The notes below the pieces were generated by a model. That model saw only the letters and a list, made by a program, of their open reading frames with translations, did no database searches and had not been told where the DNA came from. From contig QHTE01000067.1 in NCBI GenBank assembly GCA_003220685.1, positions 1-51,619 of the forward strand: a stretch of DNA of 51,619 bases, given 5' to 3'. A program made the position numbers and the translations under genes. Origin of the DNA: Candidatus Rokuibacteriota bacterium. GTDB taxonomy: Bacteria > Methylomirabilota > Methylomirabilia > Rokubacteriales > CSP1-6. Positions 16,361 through 25,340 of this stretch are shown here, in pieces. Within the stretch, counting starts at the first letter, position 1, and each line of letters begins with the position of its first letter.

Positions 16361-16406
16361 GCGAGCGGTTCGAACAATCCTCTCACGCCGAACTAGTTGG
16401 TGGGCC

Positions 16407-16526
16407 TCACCGGAGGAGCAACCACCAACTCAGCGTGCCCACCACCACGATGGTACCGGCGAGGATGACCAGCACTCCGGAACCGCTTCGCCTGCTATCG
16501 TCACGGGACTCGGCTTCGCGAACCAC
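16407..16526 (-). CDS. Possible 39-residue single-span membrane peptide
   Basis: A minus-strand frame from GTG at 16526 encodes a charged head (VVREAESRDDSRRSGSG) followed by one hydrophobic span (VLVILAGTIVVVGTLSWWLL) and a final LR. The amphipathic design is typical of tiny membrane proteins. No ribosome-binding site is convincing, and the frame stays open further upstream into the neighbouring gene. Confidence 0.3.
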   Translation of the reverse strand: MVREAESRDDSRRSGSGVLVILAGTIVVVGTLSWWLLLR

Positions 16527-16620
16527 ACATGAATCAAACCGCCGGACGCTTGACAACCGGTAGGTGCGAGCCGATGATCCTTGAACGATCGTGACCGTTC
16601 GGCCCCTCGGGAGGTGTTGG

Positions 16621-18219
16621 ATGCCCCTGAATCGGGTGAATGGACCGTCGCGCGTCCCGCCTCTTGCGATCCGCGTTCGGGGCCTCGTGGCCACGCTACT
16701 CGTCCTGATGATCTCGACCTTCACTGTCGTGCTCGGCACCGCACCAGAAGGTCGCGCCGACGCACCCGCGGAGCAGATGACCTGGGCCGTCCACATCTCG
16801 CTTGCGCCGACGTGGTTCGACCCGGCCGAGACTTCAGGGATCATCACGCCGTACATGCTCCTCTACGCGTTGCACGACGCGCTCGTGAAGCCGATGCCGG
16901 GCCAGCCGATGGCGCCGAGCTTGGCCGAGTCGTGGAGCATGTCCGCGGATGGGCTCGTCTACGAGTTCGTCCTCCGCCGCGGGGCGAAGTTCCACAACGG
17001 TGACCCGGTCACAGCCGAGGACGTCAAGTTCTCGCTCGAGCGTTACCGGGGCGTCGCGCAGAAGACGCTGAAGGAGAGTGTGGCGGCCGTCGAGACGCCG
17101 GACCCGGGGCGTGTCCGCATTCGTCTCAAGCGGCCGTGGCCGGACTTCATGACGTTCTACGCGACCGCCACCGGCGCCAGCTGGATCGTGCCCAGGAAAT
17201 ACGTCGAAAAGGTCGGCGACGAGGGCTTCAAGAAGGCTCCGATCGGCGCTGGCCCCTACAGGTTCGTCTCGTTCAGCCCGGGCGTCGAGCTCGTCTTCGA
17301 GGCCTTCGATCAGTACTGGCGAAAGGCGCCGAACGTGAAGCGGCTTGTCTTGAAGGCGATCCCGGACGAGGCCACGCGGCTGGCCGCGCTGAAGCGCGGC
17401 GAGGTGGACATCGCCTACGCGATTCGCGGTGCGCTGGCCGAGGATCTCCGGCGGACCCCGGGGCTGACGCTGAAGCCCAACGTCGGTCAGGCGACACAGT
17501 GGGTCTACTTCGCTGACCAGTGGGACTCGAAGTCGCCGTGGCACGACCGGCGAGTGCGCCTGGCCGCGAACTATGCCATTGACCGGCCCACGATGAACCA
17601 AGCGGAGACCCTGGGATTTTCCAAATTGATCTGGAGCATCATCCCCTCGAGCTTCGAGTTCTACTGGCAGCCGCCGGGGTACCCGTACGATGCCGTCAGG
17701 GCCCGGCGACTTCTCGTCGAGGCTGGTTACCCGAACGGCTTTGACGCGGGAGAGTATTTCTGTGACGCGGCGGGCACGTTCGTCGGCGAACCCGTCGTCA
17801 ACTACCTCCATGCCGTCGGCATCCGGGTCAAGCTCCGGCCCGTGGAGCGGGCCGCTTTCAACCGGGGGCTCGCCGAGAAGAAATTCAAGAACCTGATCCA
17901 GGTCGGCAGCGGTGCCTTCGGCAACGCCGCCACCCGGATCGAAGCGTTCGTCGCTGCGGGTGGCACCTACGTCTATGGGAGCTATGCCGACATCGACGGG
18001 CTTTTCCAGGAACAAGTGAACGAGATCGACTCCAAGAGGCGGGCCGTAATCCTCGAACGTATCCAGCAGCTCGTCCACGACAAGGCGATGGTCGCACCGA
18101 TCTGGCTCCTAGCCGGTTTGAGCGGCAAGGGGCCGAGAGTCGAAGAGTCCGGAGTGGGCCTTATCGCGGGCTACGCGTTCTCCGCACCGTACGAAGACGT
18201 GAAGCTCAAGGCGAGGTGA
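16621..18219 (+). CDS. Family 5 ABC solute-binding protein (peptide/nickel type)
   Basis: The 532-residue protein has a hydrophobic export segment (residues about 18-40) and a full SBP_bac_5 domain: WAVHISLAPTWFDPAETSGI, the family motif FHNGDPVTAEDVKFSLERYR, and a terminal SAPYEDVKLKAR. It should bind a peptide or other medium-size organic ligand in the periplasm. No permease or ATPase genes are adjacent, so it is an orphan. ATG at 16621 is preferred over 16591 because GGGAGGT lies six bases upstream. A 50-codon remnant of a related protein is found at 37235-37384. It converges with the next gene at a 9-base gap. Confidence 0.85.
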   Translation: MPLNRVNGPSRVPPLAIRVRGLVATLLVLMISTFTVVLGTAPEGRADAPAEQMTWAVHISLAPTWFDPAETSGIITPYMLLYALHDALVKPMPGQPMAPSLAESWSMSADGLVYEFVLRRGAKFHNGDPVTAEDVKFSLERYRGVAQKTLKESVAAVETPDPGRVRIRLKRPWPDFMTFYATATGASWIVPRKYVEKVGDEGFKKAPIGAGPYRFVSFSPGVELVFEAFDQYWRKAPNVKRLVLKAIPDEATRLAALKRGEVDIAYAIRGALAEDLRRTPGLTLKPNVGQATQWVYFADQWDSKSPWHDRRVRLAANYAIDRPTMNQAETLGFSKLIWSIIPSSFEFYWQPPGYPYDAVRARRLLVEAGYPNGFDAGEYFCDAAGTFVGEPVVNYLHAVGIRVKLRPVERAAFNRGLAEKKFKNLIQVGSGAFGNAATRIEAFVAAGGTYVYGSYADIDGLFQEQVNEIDSKRRAVILERIQQLVHDKAMVAPIWLLAGLSGKGPRVEESGVGLIAGYAFSAPYEDVKLKAR

Positions 18220-18228
18220 CGAACGGCC

Positions 18229-18975
18229 CTAGCGCCGCTCCGCAAGGACGATGAGCCGTCCGGACGTCGTGTCGAATGCGACGTCCTTGAGGTCCGCGTA
18301 CGCGCGAATCAATCGCATCCCCGCCTGGCGTAGGCGGCGTTCCCACTGCCGGCGCGTCCAGAGACGCACCCTGACTGACTTCCGGAGTACGCGCCGGTCT
18401 CCGAGGCGCAGAATGAGCCAGGTACTGTCCTGGATGCCGGTTCGCTGGTCGAAACGCAAGTCCGACAGCACGAAGATCCGTGGCCCAGAGCGATACCATA
18501 CCCGCTTCGGAAGCGTCGCGTCGAACACCGGATTGCGGTGGTCGATGAGCAGACGCCCTCCCGGCTTCAGCGCCCGCGCCATTTTCCCGAGGGTGGCCAC
18601 GTTGTCGCGCTCGCTGAAGTAGCCGAAGCTCGTGTAGATACAAATAACGGCGTCGAACTCTTCGCGATAGGGGAGCCGCCGCATATCGCCACGCGCGAAC
18701 CGGAGACGCTCGCGCTCGTGATAGCGGCGACGGGCCTCGCGGAGCATCGCGCGAGACAGGTCGACACCGACGACCGAATAGCCGCGCCGGGCCAGCTCGC
18801 CGGCATGCCGCCCGAAGCCGCAGGGCACGTCGAGCACGCGGCCGCCCGGCTTCAGACGGAGAGCCTTCGTGAGGAAGTCGACCTCCGCCCGTGTCTGCCG
18901 CGTGCTTTTCTGCGCCGTGAGGATTTCGAGATACGTATCGTCGAAGAATCCGCGGAACCACTCGCGGGTCGCCAT
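18229..18975 (-). CDS. Class I SAM-dependent methyltransferase
   Basis: The 248-residue protein has SAM-binding motif I as VLDVPCGFGRHAGELARRGY near residue 47, then VVGVDLSRAML, LRFARGDMRRLPY, and FDAVICIYTSFGYFSERDNV for motifs II-IV. The C-terminal half is a beta-rich substrate region. This layout matches the Methyltransf_25/DUF4942-like small-molecule methyltransferases. The substrate cannot be told. It is followed upstream on the same strand by a binding protein gene, 22 bases away, so the two may be co-transcribed. Confidence 0.8.
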   Translation of the reverse strand: MATREWFRGFFDDTYLEILTAQKSTRQTRAEVDFLTKALRLKPGGRVLDVPCGFGRHAGELARRGYSVVGVDLSRAMLREARRRYHERERLRFARGDMRRLPYREEFDAVICIYTSFGYFSERDNVATLGKMARALKPGGRLLIDHRNPVFDATLPKRVWYRSGPRIFVLSDLRFDQRTGIQDSTWLILRLGDRRVLRKSVRVRLWTRRQWERRLRQAGMRLIRAYADLKDVAFDTTSGRLIVLAERR

Positions 18976-18997
18976 CGCAGCAGTCTCCCCCGAGCCG

Positions 18998-19972
18998 TTA
19001 CTCGATGACCTGATCCACCTGCAGCATGACCGTCCGGGGGATCGTCAACCCGAGCGCCCGCGCGGTCTTGAGATTGATGACCAGCTCGAGCTTGGTGGGC
19101 TGCTCGACCGGCAGATCGGCGGGCTTGGCGCCCTTGAAGATCTTGTCGGCGAAGGTGGCGGCGCGCCGATAGTGATCGGGGTAGTTGACGCCGTAGCTGG
19201 CGAGGCCTCCGACGAACTCGGTCGACGCGTACATCGCCGGCAGCCGATGCTTCGCCGCGAGATCGACGATGAGCTGCGCGTTCGCCAGAGTGAGCGTCTC
19301 GAGCCCCACGACGATCGCGTCGGCGTGCTGCCGCGCGGTGTCGAACGCCGGCCGCAGATCGTCGACCCGGCGCACGTCGAGAAGCTGCGCCTGCAGACCG
19401 AGAGCTCTCGCCGCCGTCTCGACCTCTTTCCACTGCCCGGGGATCGCCGGATTGCCCATGTTGAAGAGCGCCGCGATCCGCGTGGCCTTCGGCACGAGCT
19501 CGCGGAGTATCTCGACGCGCTTGGGGTAGATCTCCGTCACGGTCGCGCTCAGACCCGTGATGTACCCGCCCGGGTGCGCGAGGCTGGCGATGATGCCCTG
19601 CGCGACCGGGTCGCCGACGCCGGTGATGACCACCGGAATCGTCCCCGCGGCGCGCTTGGCGGCCAGCGCCGCGGGCGTGCCGCGCGTCAGGATCAGATCC
19701 ACTTTGAGCTGGGCCAGCTCGGCCGCGAGGACCGGGAATCGATCGTCGCGGCCGTCGGCCGACCGATACTCGATGACGAGGTTCTTGCCCTCGAGGTAGC
19801 CGAGCGCGCGGAGCCCCTGCCGGAAGCCTTCGAGGTTCGCGGCATTGATGGCCGCGGGGGTCCGCTCGAGCACGCCGATCCGATAGATTTTGTCCGATGG
19901 TTGCGCGACGAGCGCGATGGGCGCGAGAGCGAAACCGGCAGTGAGAATGACCGCGAGCCCGATCAGCCGCAT
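18998..19972 (-). CDS. ABC transporter substrate-binding protein, ABC_sub_bind (TrpX-like) family
   Basis: The preferred start is the ATG at 19972 (MRLIGLAVILTAGFALAPIA, a Sec signal) with GAGGTG four bases upstream, giving 324 residues. The mature protein begins YRIGVLERTPAAINAANLEG followed by FRQGLRALGYLEGKNLVIEY, the typical ABC_sub_bind start, and contains IPVVITGVGDPVAQGIIASL. Relatives bind tryptophan or other aromatic solutes, but most are uncharacterised. No permease or ATPase is adjacent. The 264-base gap to the next gene holds no gene I can support. Confidence 0.85.
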   Translation of the reverse strand: MRLIGLAVILTAGFALAPIALVAQPSDKIYRIGVLERTPAAINAANLEGFRQGLRALGYLEGKNLVIEYRSADGRDDRFPVLAAELAQLKVDLILTRGTPAALAAKRAAGTIPVVITGVGDPVAQGIIASLAHPGGYITGLSATVTEIYPKRVEILRELVPKATRIAALFNMGNPAIPGQWKEVETAARALGLQAQLLDVRRVDDLRPAFDTARQHADAIVVGLETLTLANAQLIVDLAAKHRLPAMYASTEFVGGLASYGVNYPDHYRRAATFADKIFKGAKPADLPVEQPTKLELVINLKTARALGLTIPRTVMLQVDQVIE

Positions 19973-20236
19973 AAGCACCTCGCTTCGTTGCGTGGTCGTG
20001 TCGTCACTCATGGTAGGCCCGGACCGCAGGCCGCATCACCGCTCGCATGCGGCATGCCAGCGCGCGACGTCGAGGCGCGCCTATTTTTCTACGCGTTTGC
20101 CAGGGGGAGTGGTCCCGCGACGTGTTCGAATCGCGGCGTCGCGCCCTGACACTTCGGGCGATCTACCCGAGGCGAGTGAAATGGCCGGCGCGCTTGCGCT
20201 CGAATTGGCCGGACGCCGCTCGGCGTCCGTCGAGGC

Positions 20237-20836
20237 TCAGACGCCGAGGCCGAGGCCGGCCAGGCTGCGGATCGTTACCGCTTCGCCGATGTGCGCGGCG
20301 TTGTGCCGCAGGGCCGAGCTGGCGAGCTGCTCGGCGCGCGTCCAGCCGAGCCACGGATAGCTCGTTCCTTCGACCCAGTCGCGGAACGCGCCGACCGCCG
20401 CGCCGCGGCGGATGTCCTCGACCCCGATGACCTCGTCCCACGCCTCGATGCGGAGCGCGGCGACGACTTCTCGGGTTCGGCGCCCGACGGCCGAGCGGTA
20501 GGCCCGGATCGCCGCGACGTCGGCGCGCGCCGTCATCTCGCCGACCTCGTCGTCGGTCATTCCGGTGCCGATGATGCGCCATGGGACGTTCATGCGCCGC
20601 ATCCATTCGTCGTCGAGGACCTGATCGCGCGCGGCGACGACCAGATTCACCGCGGCGTCCTCGGTGCGCGCCATGTGCCAGAGGAGCCACACCAGCGAGT
20701 TGAGCCCGTGCCCCGGGCGCACGCGCATCTGGTCGTCGTCGAGCGCGAACACCCGCTCGACCAGCGACGGGCGGCCGCCGACGTCGCGCGCGTGCACGGC
20801 GGCGTGCTGCGTCAGGAAGAAGGCAACGAGGTCCAC
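20237..20836 (-). CDS. DinB-family protein (putative metal-dependent enzyme)
   Basis: A four-helix-bundle DinB/YfiT-type protein of 199 residues with metal-ligand histidines in SLVWLLWHMARTEDAAVN (near residue 54) and in LRHNAAHIGEAVTIR near the C-terminus. The first ligand in the N-terminal helix (TQHAAVHARD) is also present. Members include thiol-dependent transferases and uncharacterised stress proteins. The start is GTG at 20836. It is divergent from the amidohydrolase gene at 20943 with about 100 bases between, which must hold both promoters. Confidence 0.75.
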   Translation of the reverse strand: MDLVAFFLTQHAAVHARDVGGRPSLVERVFALDDDQMRVRPGHGLNSLVWLLWHMARTEDAAVNLVVAARDQVLDDEWMRRMNVPWRIIGTGMTDDEVGEMTARADVAAIRAYRSAVGRRTREVVAALRIEAWDEVIGVEDIRRGAAVGAFRDWVEGTSYPWLGWTRAEQLASSALRHNAAHIGEAVTIRSLAGLGLGV

Positions 20837-20942
20837 GACGAGATCGTATCCTCATTGCCTTCGAAAGCGCTGGACTTCCTCGGCCTCCGGGCGTGATAGG
20901 CTCGCGCCACACAGCACGCGGCGCGGCCGCGAGGAGGATGCG

Positions 20943-21893
20943 ATGAGCGCACAGTCCTGGAATCGGCGCGAGATCCTGAAGGGCGTGTCGGCGGCGACGC
21001 TGGTCGGCGTTCACGCGGGTCCGGCGGCCGCCCAGGCGGTCAAGTGGTCGGCGGGAACGGAGACGCCGAAGCTGAAGGCGCCGGCCAACGCCACCGATTG
21101 TCATCACCACGTCTACAACGCGAAGTACCCGGTCGATCCGCGGTCCACCCTGCGCCCGGGCGACGCGCTGGTCGAGGACTACCGCGTGCTCCAGAAGCGC
21201 ATCGGCATCACGCGCAACGTCCTCGTGCAGCCCTCGACGTACGGCACGGACAACCGGTGCCATCTCGAGGCGCTGGCGGCGTTCGGCCCGACGGCCCGCA
21301 TGGTCGCGGTCGTCGACGATACCGTGTCGACCGAGGAGCTCAAGCGCATGCACGGGCTCGGGGTGCGAGGCATCCGCTTCAACCTGGCGCAGGCCGGCGC
21401 CACGACGCCGGAGATGATGGAGCCCCTGTCGAAGCGGGTGAACGATCTCGGCTGGCACATCCAGATCAACGCGCCGGCCACCAAGATCATGGAGATCATG
21501 CCCATCCTCGAGCGCGTGCCCTCGCCGATCGTCTTCGATCACCTGGCGCACATCCCGCAGCCCGACGGCGTCAACCATCCGCTCTACGCCAAGGTGCGGG
21601 CGCTGATGGACAAGGGCCGCACGTGGGTCAAGCTGTCCGGCGCCTACGCGGACACGAAGGTCGGTCCCCCGAGCTATTCGGACTCGAGCGCGGTCGCGCG
21701 CGCGTACGCCAAGGCGATGCCCGAGCGGTGCGTGTGGGGCAGCGACTGGCCGCATCCGAGCGAGCAGTCCAAGCACTTGCCGGACGACGCCGTGCTCTTC
21801 GACCTGCTCAGCGACTGGGTGCCCGACGCGAAGGTTCGCCACCGCGTGCTGGTGGAGAACCCCGCGATCCTCTACGACTTTCCGAAGGGCTAG
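20943..21893 (+). CDS. Tat-exported amidohydrolase-2 family hydrolase
   Basis: The 316-residue protein starts with a twin-arginine-type signal (MSAQSWNRREILKGVSAATL). The TIM barrel carries ATDCHHHVYNAKYP for the first metal site, FDHLAHIPQP for the histidine on strand 6, and the terminal VWGSDWPHPSE aspartate motif. This is the ACMSD/2-pyrone-4,6-dicarboxylate lactonase-like group, which hydrolyses lactones or decarboxylates aromatic acids. ATG at 20943 follows GGAGGATGCG. The 3' end converges with the SDR gene, 11 bases away. The exact substrate is unknown. Confidence 0.85.
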   Translation: MSAQSWNRREILKGVSAATLVGVHAGPAAAQAVKWSAGTETPKLKAPANATDCHHHVYNAKYPVDPRSTLRPGDALVEDYRVLQKRIGITRNVLVQPSTYGTDNRCHLEALAAFGPTARMVAVVDDTVSTEELKRMHGLGVRGIRFNLAQAGATTPEMMEPLSKRVNDLGWHIQINAPATKIMEIMPILERVPSPIVFDHLAHIPQPDGVNHPLYAKVRALMDKGRTWVKLSGAYADTKVGPPSYSDSSAVARAYAKAMPERCVWGSDWPHPSEQSKHLPDDAVLFDLLSDWVPDAKVRHRVLVENPAILYDFPKG

Positions 21894-21904
21894 CTCGCGG
21901 GCCG

Positions 21905-22744
21905 CTATCGACGCGGGGTCGGGTTCCGCAGCTCGATGATGTCCTTCGCGCGGATGGTGGCCGCTTCGCGGATCTCCGGCTGAGCCGGGACGATGTAGAA
22001 GCGCTTCTCGCGAATGCCCCGCAGAACTTGCTCGGCGACTTCCGACGGCGGGTAGCCGCGGGTCAGCCGATCGGACAGGCCCTGGCCGAACGCCTGCGCC
22101 ATCGGGCCGGCCTTGCCCTCCTCGGCCAGCTCGGGCGGACGGTTGCGTGACGACCGCATGATGCTCGTGTTGATGAGGCCGGGGCAGACCACCGAGACGC
22201 CGATGGGCGCCCCGGTCGCCTCGAACTCCTTGAACATCGACTCGGACAGCGCCACCACGCCGTGCTTGGTGACGTCGTAGACCGACATGAAGGGCGCGGT
22301 GCTGAGGCCGGCCATGGACGCCGTGTTCACGATGTGGCCTTCGTCGCCGCCGGCCAGCATGCGCCGCACGAAGGCGCGCACGCCGTGGATCACGCCCCAG
22401 AGGTTCACGCCCATCACCCACTGCCAGTCCGCCAGCGAGTGCTCGTGGACGGCGCCGATCACGGCGACCCCGGCGTTGTTGCAGACCACGTGGGCGGCAC
22501 CGAAGGCGGCGTAGGTCTCGCGGGCGAGACGCTCGACGTCCTCGGCGCGCGAGACGTCGACGCGCACCGCCAGCACCGCAGGCGCCTTGGCGCGCACGGC
22601 GGCAGCCGCGACGTCGAGGGCGGGCGCCTCGACGTCGGCCATGACGACCTTCATTCCTACGGCGGCGAACCGCTCGGCGAGCGCGAGCCCGATCCCGCTC
22701 GCCGCGCCCGTCACGACCGCCACGCGATCTCTGAACCGTTCCAT
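21905..22744 (-). CDS. Short-chain dehydrogenase/reductase (SDR)
   Basis: A classical SDR of 279 residues with cofactor motif TGAASGIGLA at residues 12-21, NNAGV at 89-93, catalytic S143, and Y156-x3-K160 (VYDVTK). Asp37 after the second strand (VVMADVEAP) favours NAD over NADP. The C-terminal region (RGYPPSEVAEQVLRGIREKR) is a small-molecule pocket. It is divergent from the protease operon starting at 22969. It converges with an amidohydrolase, with which it may share a degradation route, but no evidence ties the two. Confidence 0.85.
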   Translation of the reverse strand: MERFRDRVAVVTGAASGIGLALAERFAAVGMKVVMADVEAPALDVAAAAVRAKAPAVLAVRVDVSRAEDVERLARETYAAFGAAHVVCNNAGVAVIGAVHEHSLADWQWVMGVNLWGVIHGVRAFVRRMLAGGDEGHIVNTASMAGLSTAPFMSVYDVTKHGVVALSESMFKEFEATGAPIGVSVVCPGLINTSIMRSSRNRPPELAEEGKAGPMAQAFGQGLSDRLTRGYPPSEVAEQVLRGIREKRFYIVPAQPEIREAATIRAKDIIELRNPTPRR

Positions 22745-22968
22745 GGCTCGCTATCTTATCGCGGCTCGCGCATACGACCTTGGTCCAATGGACAAGTGGC
22801 CGGCAGGCGGATTTGATCTGCGGATCACTAGCCACGATATTTCGAGAGCCCGGCATCCGTTCCGTTTCTCTGCACGAACACGAAGAGATTGACTACCGTC
22901 ACGGGGGAGTGGAGGGCGGGCGGATAGCACAGGAGTAGGGCGAGCTCCGATCAATGGAGGATGGCGAG

Positions 22969-23991
22969 ATGAAGAGATGGCTGACGGCTCTGTTGCTGGT
23001 CGCGCTACCCGCATGGGCGATGCCCGGGGCGGAGGCCCAGACTCCCGGCGAAGTCTTTCGCAAGGTCGCGCCGTCCGTGGTCGTGATCCGCGCGAAGGGG
23101 CGCGACATCAGCGCGAGCGGTCAGTCGCGCTTCGCCGAGACCGGCTCGGGCGTGCTGATCTCGCCGGACGGCAAGGTGATGACCGCTGCCCACGTCGTCC
23201 ACGCGATGGACGAGATCAGCGTCGAATTCCTCGGCGGCGAGACGGTGAAGGCCCACGTGGTCGCCTCGGAGCCGGCCGCCGATCTCTCGCTGCTGCAGCT
23301 CGCGCGCGTGCCGGCCGGCGCCAAGGCATCGCCGCTCGCCAACTCCGACCCGATCCAGGTCGGCGATCCGGTCATCATCGTCGGCGCGCCCTACGGGCTC
23401 AGCTACTCGCTGAGCAATGGCCTGATCAGCGCGCGGTGGAAGCCCAACACCGTGTACAAGACCATGCCGCTCGCCGAGTTCTTCCAGACCACGGCGACGA
23501 TCAACACGGGTAACTCGGGCGGGCCGATGTTCGACATGAAAGGCGAGGTCGTCGGCATCGTCAGCCACAACATCTCCAAGAGCGGCGGCAGCGAGGGTCT
23601 GGGCTTCGTCGTCACCATCAACACCGCGAAGAAGCTCCTGCTCGAGCGCAAGTCGTTCTGGTCCGGGCTCGAGGGCCAGGTGCTGTCGGACGCCGAGGCC
23701 GATCTGCTGAACCTCCCACCGGGCGCGACGGGCTACATCGTGAAGACGGTCGCCAAGGACTCTCCGGCCGAGCAGATGGGGCTTCGAGGCGCCACGATGG
23801 TCGTCAACCTGGGTAGGGGCGAGGTCCCGCTCGGCGGCGACATCATCCTGACCGTCGAGGGTGTCAAGGCCGAAGCCGCCAACCTGGCGAAGATCCGGGA
23901 CGCGCTGTCAGCGAAATCCGCGGGCAGCCCGTTCAAGGTGACTGTGCTTCGGGCCGGCAAGGTCGTCGAGCTGACCGGACGCATGCCATGA
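22969..23991 (+). CDS. HtrA/Deg-like trypsin-fold serine protease with PDZ domain
   Basis: The product of ATG 22969 (GGAGG eight bases upstream) has a Sec signal MKRWLTALLLVALPAWAMPG. The catalytic triad is H75 (MTAAHVVHA), D105 (AADLSLLQ) and S183 (NTGNSGGPM). A C-terminal PDZ-like domain begins around residue 235 (GYIVKTVAKDSPAEQMGLRG). One PDZ and 340 residues resemble DegS or short DegP forms. It cleaves misfolded envelope proteins in the family. Its stop overlaps the start of the first M16 peptidase gene (ATGA at 23988), so the three genes are translationally coupled. Confidence 0.88.
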   Translation: MKRWLTALLLVALPAWAMPGAEAQTPGEVFRKVAPSVVVIRAKGRDISASGQSRFAETGSGVLISPDGKVMTAAHVVHAMDEISVEFLGGETVKAHVVASEPAADLSLLQLARVPAGAKASPLANSDPIQVGDPVIIVGAPYGLSYSLSNGLISARWKPNTVYKTMPLAEFFQTTATINTGNSGGPMFDMKGEVVGIVSHNISKSGGSEGLGFVVTINTAKKLLLERKSFWSGLEGQVLSDAEADLLNLPPGATGYIVKTVAKDSPAEQMGLRGATMVVNLGRGEVPLGGDIILTVEGVKAEAANLAKIRDALSAKSAGSPFKVTVLRAGKVVELTGRMP

Positions 23992-25340
23992 GCCGAGCGC
24001 ATCGCGGAGCCGGCGCCGTCGGGCTCGCGCTCGCCGCGGCGCTGTGCCTGGCGAGCGGCTGCGCGGGGCGCTTGCCCGGCGCGGGCGCCCCAGCGGGCGG
24101 TGAGCTGCCGCCACCGGTTCGCCAGGTGTTGCCCAACGGCCTCAGGCTGATCGTCCAGGATCACCGCGCGGCCGACATCGTGGCCGTCTATCTTTACGTC
24201 GGCGTGGGCGTCCGCTACGAGCGGCCGGACCAGCTCGGCTACTCCCACTTCCAGGAGCACATGCTGTTCAAGGGCACGGACAAGTGGGGGCCCGGCTACA
24301 TCGACCGCACGGTCGAGGGCGTCGGCGGCCGGACGAACGCGACGACCTCGTTCGACTTCACCGACTTCTACATCATGGTTCCCAAGGAGTCCACGGAAAC
24401 GGCGCTCCAGACCCTCGCGGACATGGCCTTCCGCTCGACCTTCGATCCGAGCGAGGTCGCGCGCGAGCGCGAGGTGATCTTCGAAGAGGCGAACATCGAG
24501 ACCGACAATCCCAAGGCCGCGATCGTGCGTCAGCTCTACGGAATGGTCTTCCTCGACAATGCGTACGGCTACCCCGTGCTCGGCACGCGCCCGACGATGA
24601 ACGCGGCCACGAGCGCGATGCTCAAGGCGTACAACAAGCAGTACTACACGCCGGAGAACATGGTGCTCGTGGTCGCCGGGCCGGTCGACGTGAAGACCGT
24701 GCGCGGCATGGTGGACCCCATCTGGGGCGTGATCCCGTCCACCGGCTACAAGTCGGTGCCGGCGCCCAAGCCGCGCCCGCTCGTCGGCATCGTCCGCAAG
24801 TCGGTCGAGCGCCCGGAGCAGCAGGCGCGGCTCGCGATGGGCTGGCAGGCGCCGCCCACGAACGATTTCACCGGCGACACCGTCGACCTGCTCACGACGA
24901 TTCTCGCGGGCGCTGAGAGCTCACGGCTGGCGGTGCGTCTGCGGGACCAGGAGCGCCTGGTGTCGTCGATCACGATGAGCTACTCGGCTCAGATGGGCGG
25001 GGGCATCGTGAGCTTGAGGGCCGAGCTCGAGGCCAAGGATCTCGAGCGGGTCGAGCAGATCGTCCTCGAGGAGATCGCCCGCATGCAGATGGACGGACCC
25101 ACGGAGGAGGAGCGGCAGCTCGCGGTGATCAGGGCCGAGTCGCAGCACGCCTTCGACACCGAGACCTCCGACGGGCTCGCGAACGCCTACGCGATCGCGG
25201 AGACCACCTGGACGCTCGACGCCGAGCTCGGCTACGTGGACCGACTGGGCAAGATCACGCGGGAGCAGATCCGCGACGCGGCTCGCCAATATCTCTCGCG
25301 CACCGCCTACGCGCGGATCGCGTTCCAGCCCAAGCCATGA
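23988..25340 (+). CDS. M16 zinc peptidase lipoprotein, catalytic subunit
   Basis: A lipoprotein signal with lipobox LASGC (C25) precedes the M16 domain. The inverted zinc motif is H87-F-Q-E90-H91, with the third ligand in REVIFEEANIE about 76 residues further. A second, inactive M16_C domain (about residues 200-450) follows, giving the 450-residue length of pitrilysin-like half-chamber peptidases such as PqqF/YmxG types. It overlaps both neighbours by four bases (ATGA). It should cleave short peptides on the outer face of the inner membrane, or at the outer membrane as a lipoprotein. The partner is encoded next. Confidence 0.88.
   Translation: MSRAHRGAGAVGLALAAALCLASGCAGRLPGAGAPAGGELPPPVRQVLPNGLRLIVQDHRAADIVAVYLYVGVGVRYERPDQLGYSHFQEHMLFKGTDKWGPGYIDRTVEGVGGRTNATTSFDFTDFYIMVPKESTETALQTLADMAFRSTFDPSEVAREREVIFEEANIETDNPKAAIVRQLYGMVFLDNAYGYPVLGTRPTMNAATSAMLKAYNKQYYTPENMVLVVAGPVDVKTVRGMVDPIWGVIPSTGYKSVPAPKPRPLVGIVRKSVERPEQQARLAMGWQAPPTNDFTGDTVDLLTTILAGAESSRLAVRLRDQERLVSSITMSYSAQMGGGIVSLRAELEAKDLERVEQIVLEEIARMQMDGPTEEERQLAVIRAESQHAFDTETSDGLANAYAIAETTWTLDAELGYVDRLGKITREQIRDAARQYLSRTAYARIAFQPKP

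Noticed and set aside
16834..18078. Minus-strand open frame of 414 codons opposite the family 5 binding protein
   Set aside because: Shadow frame rich in Asp, Val and Arg without any motif.
20163..22856. Minus-strand open frame of 897 codons
   Set aside because: It overlaps the DinB, amidohydrolase and SDR genes in a shadow frame and is arginine/alanine low-complexity, as expected in GC-rich DNA.
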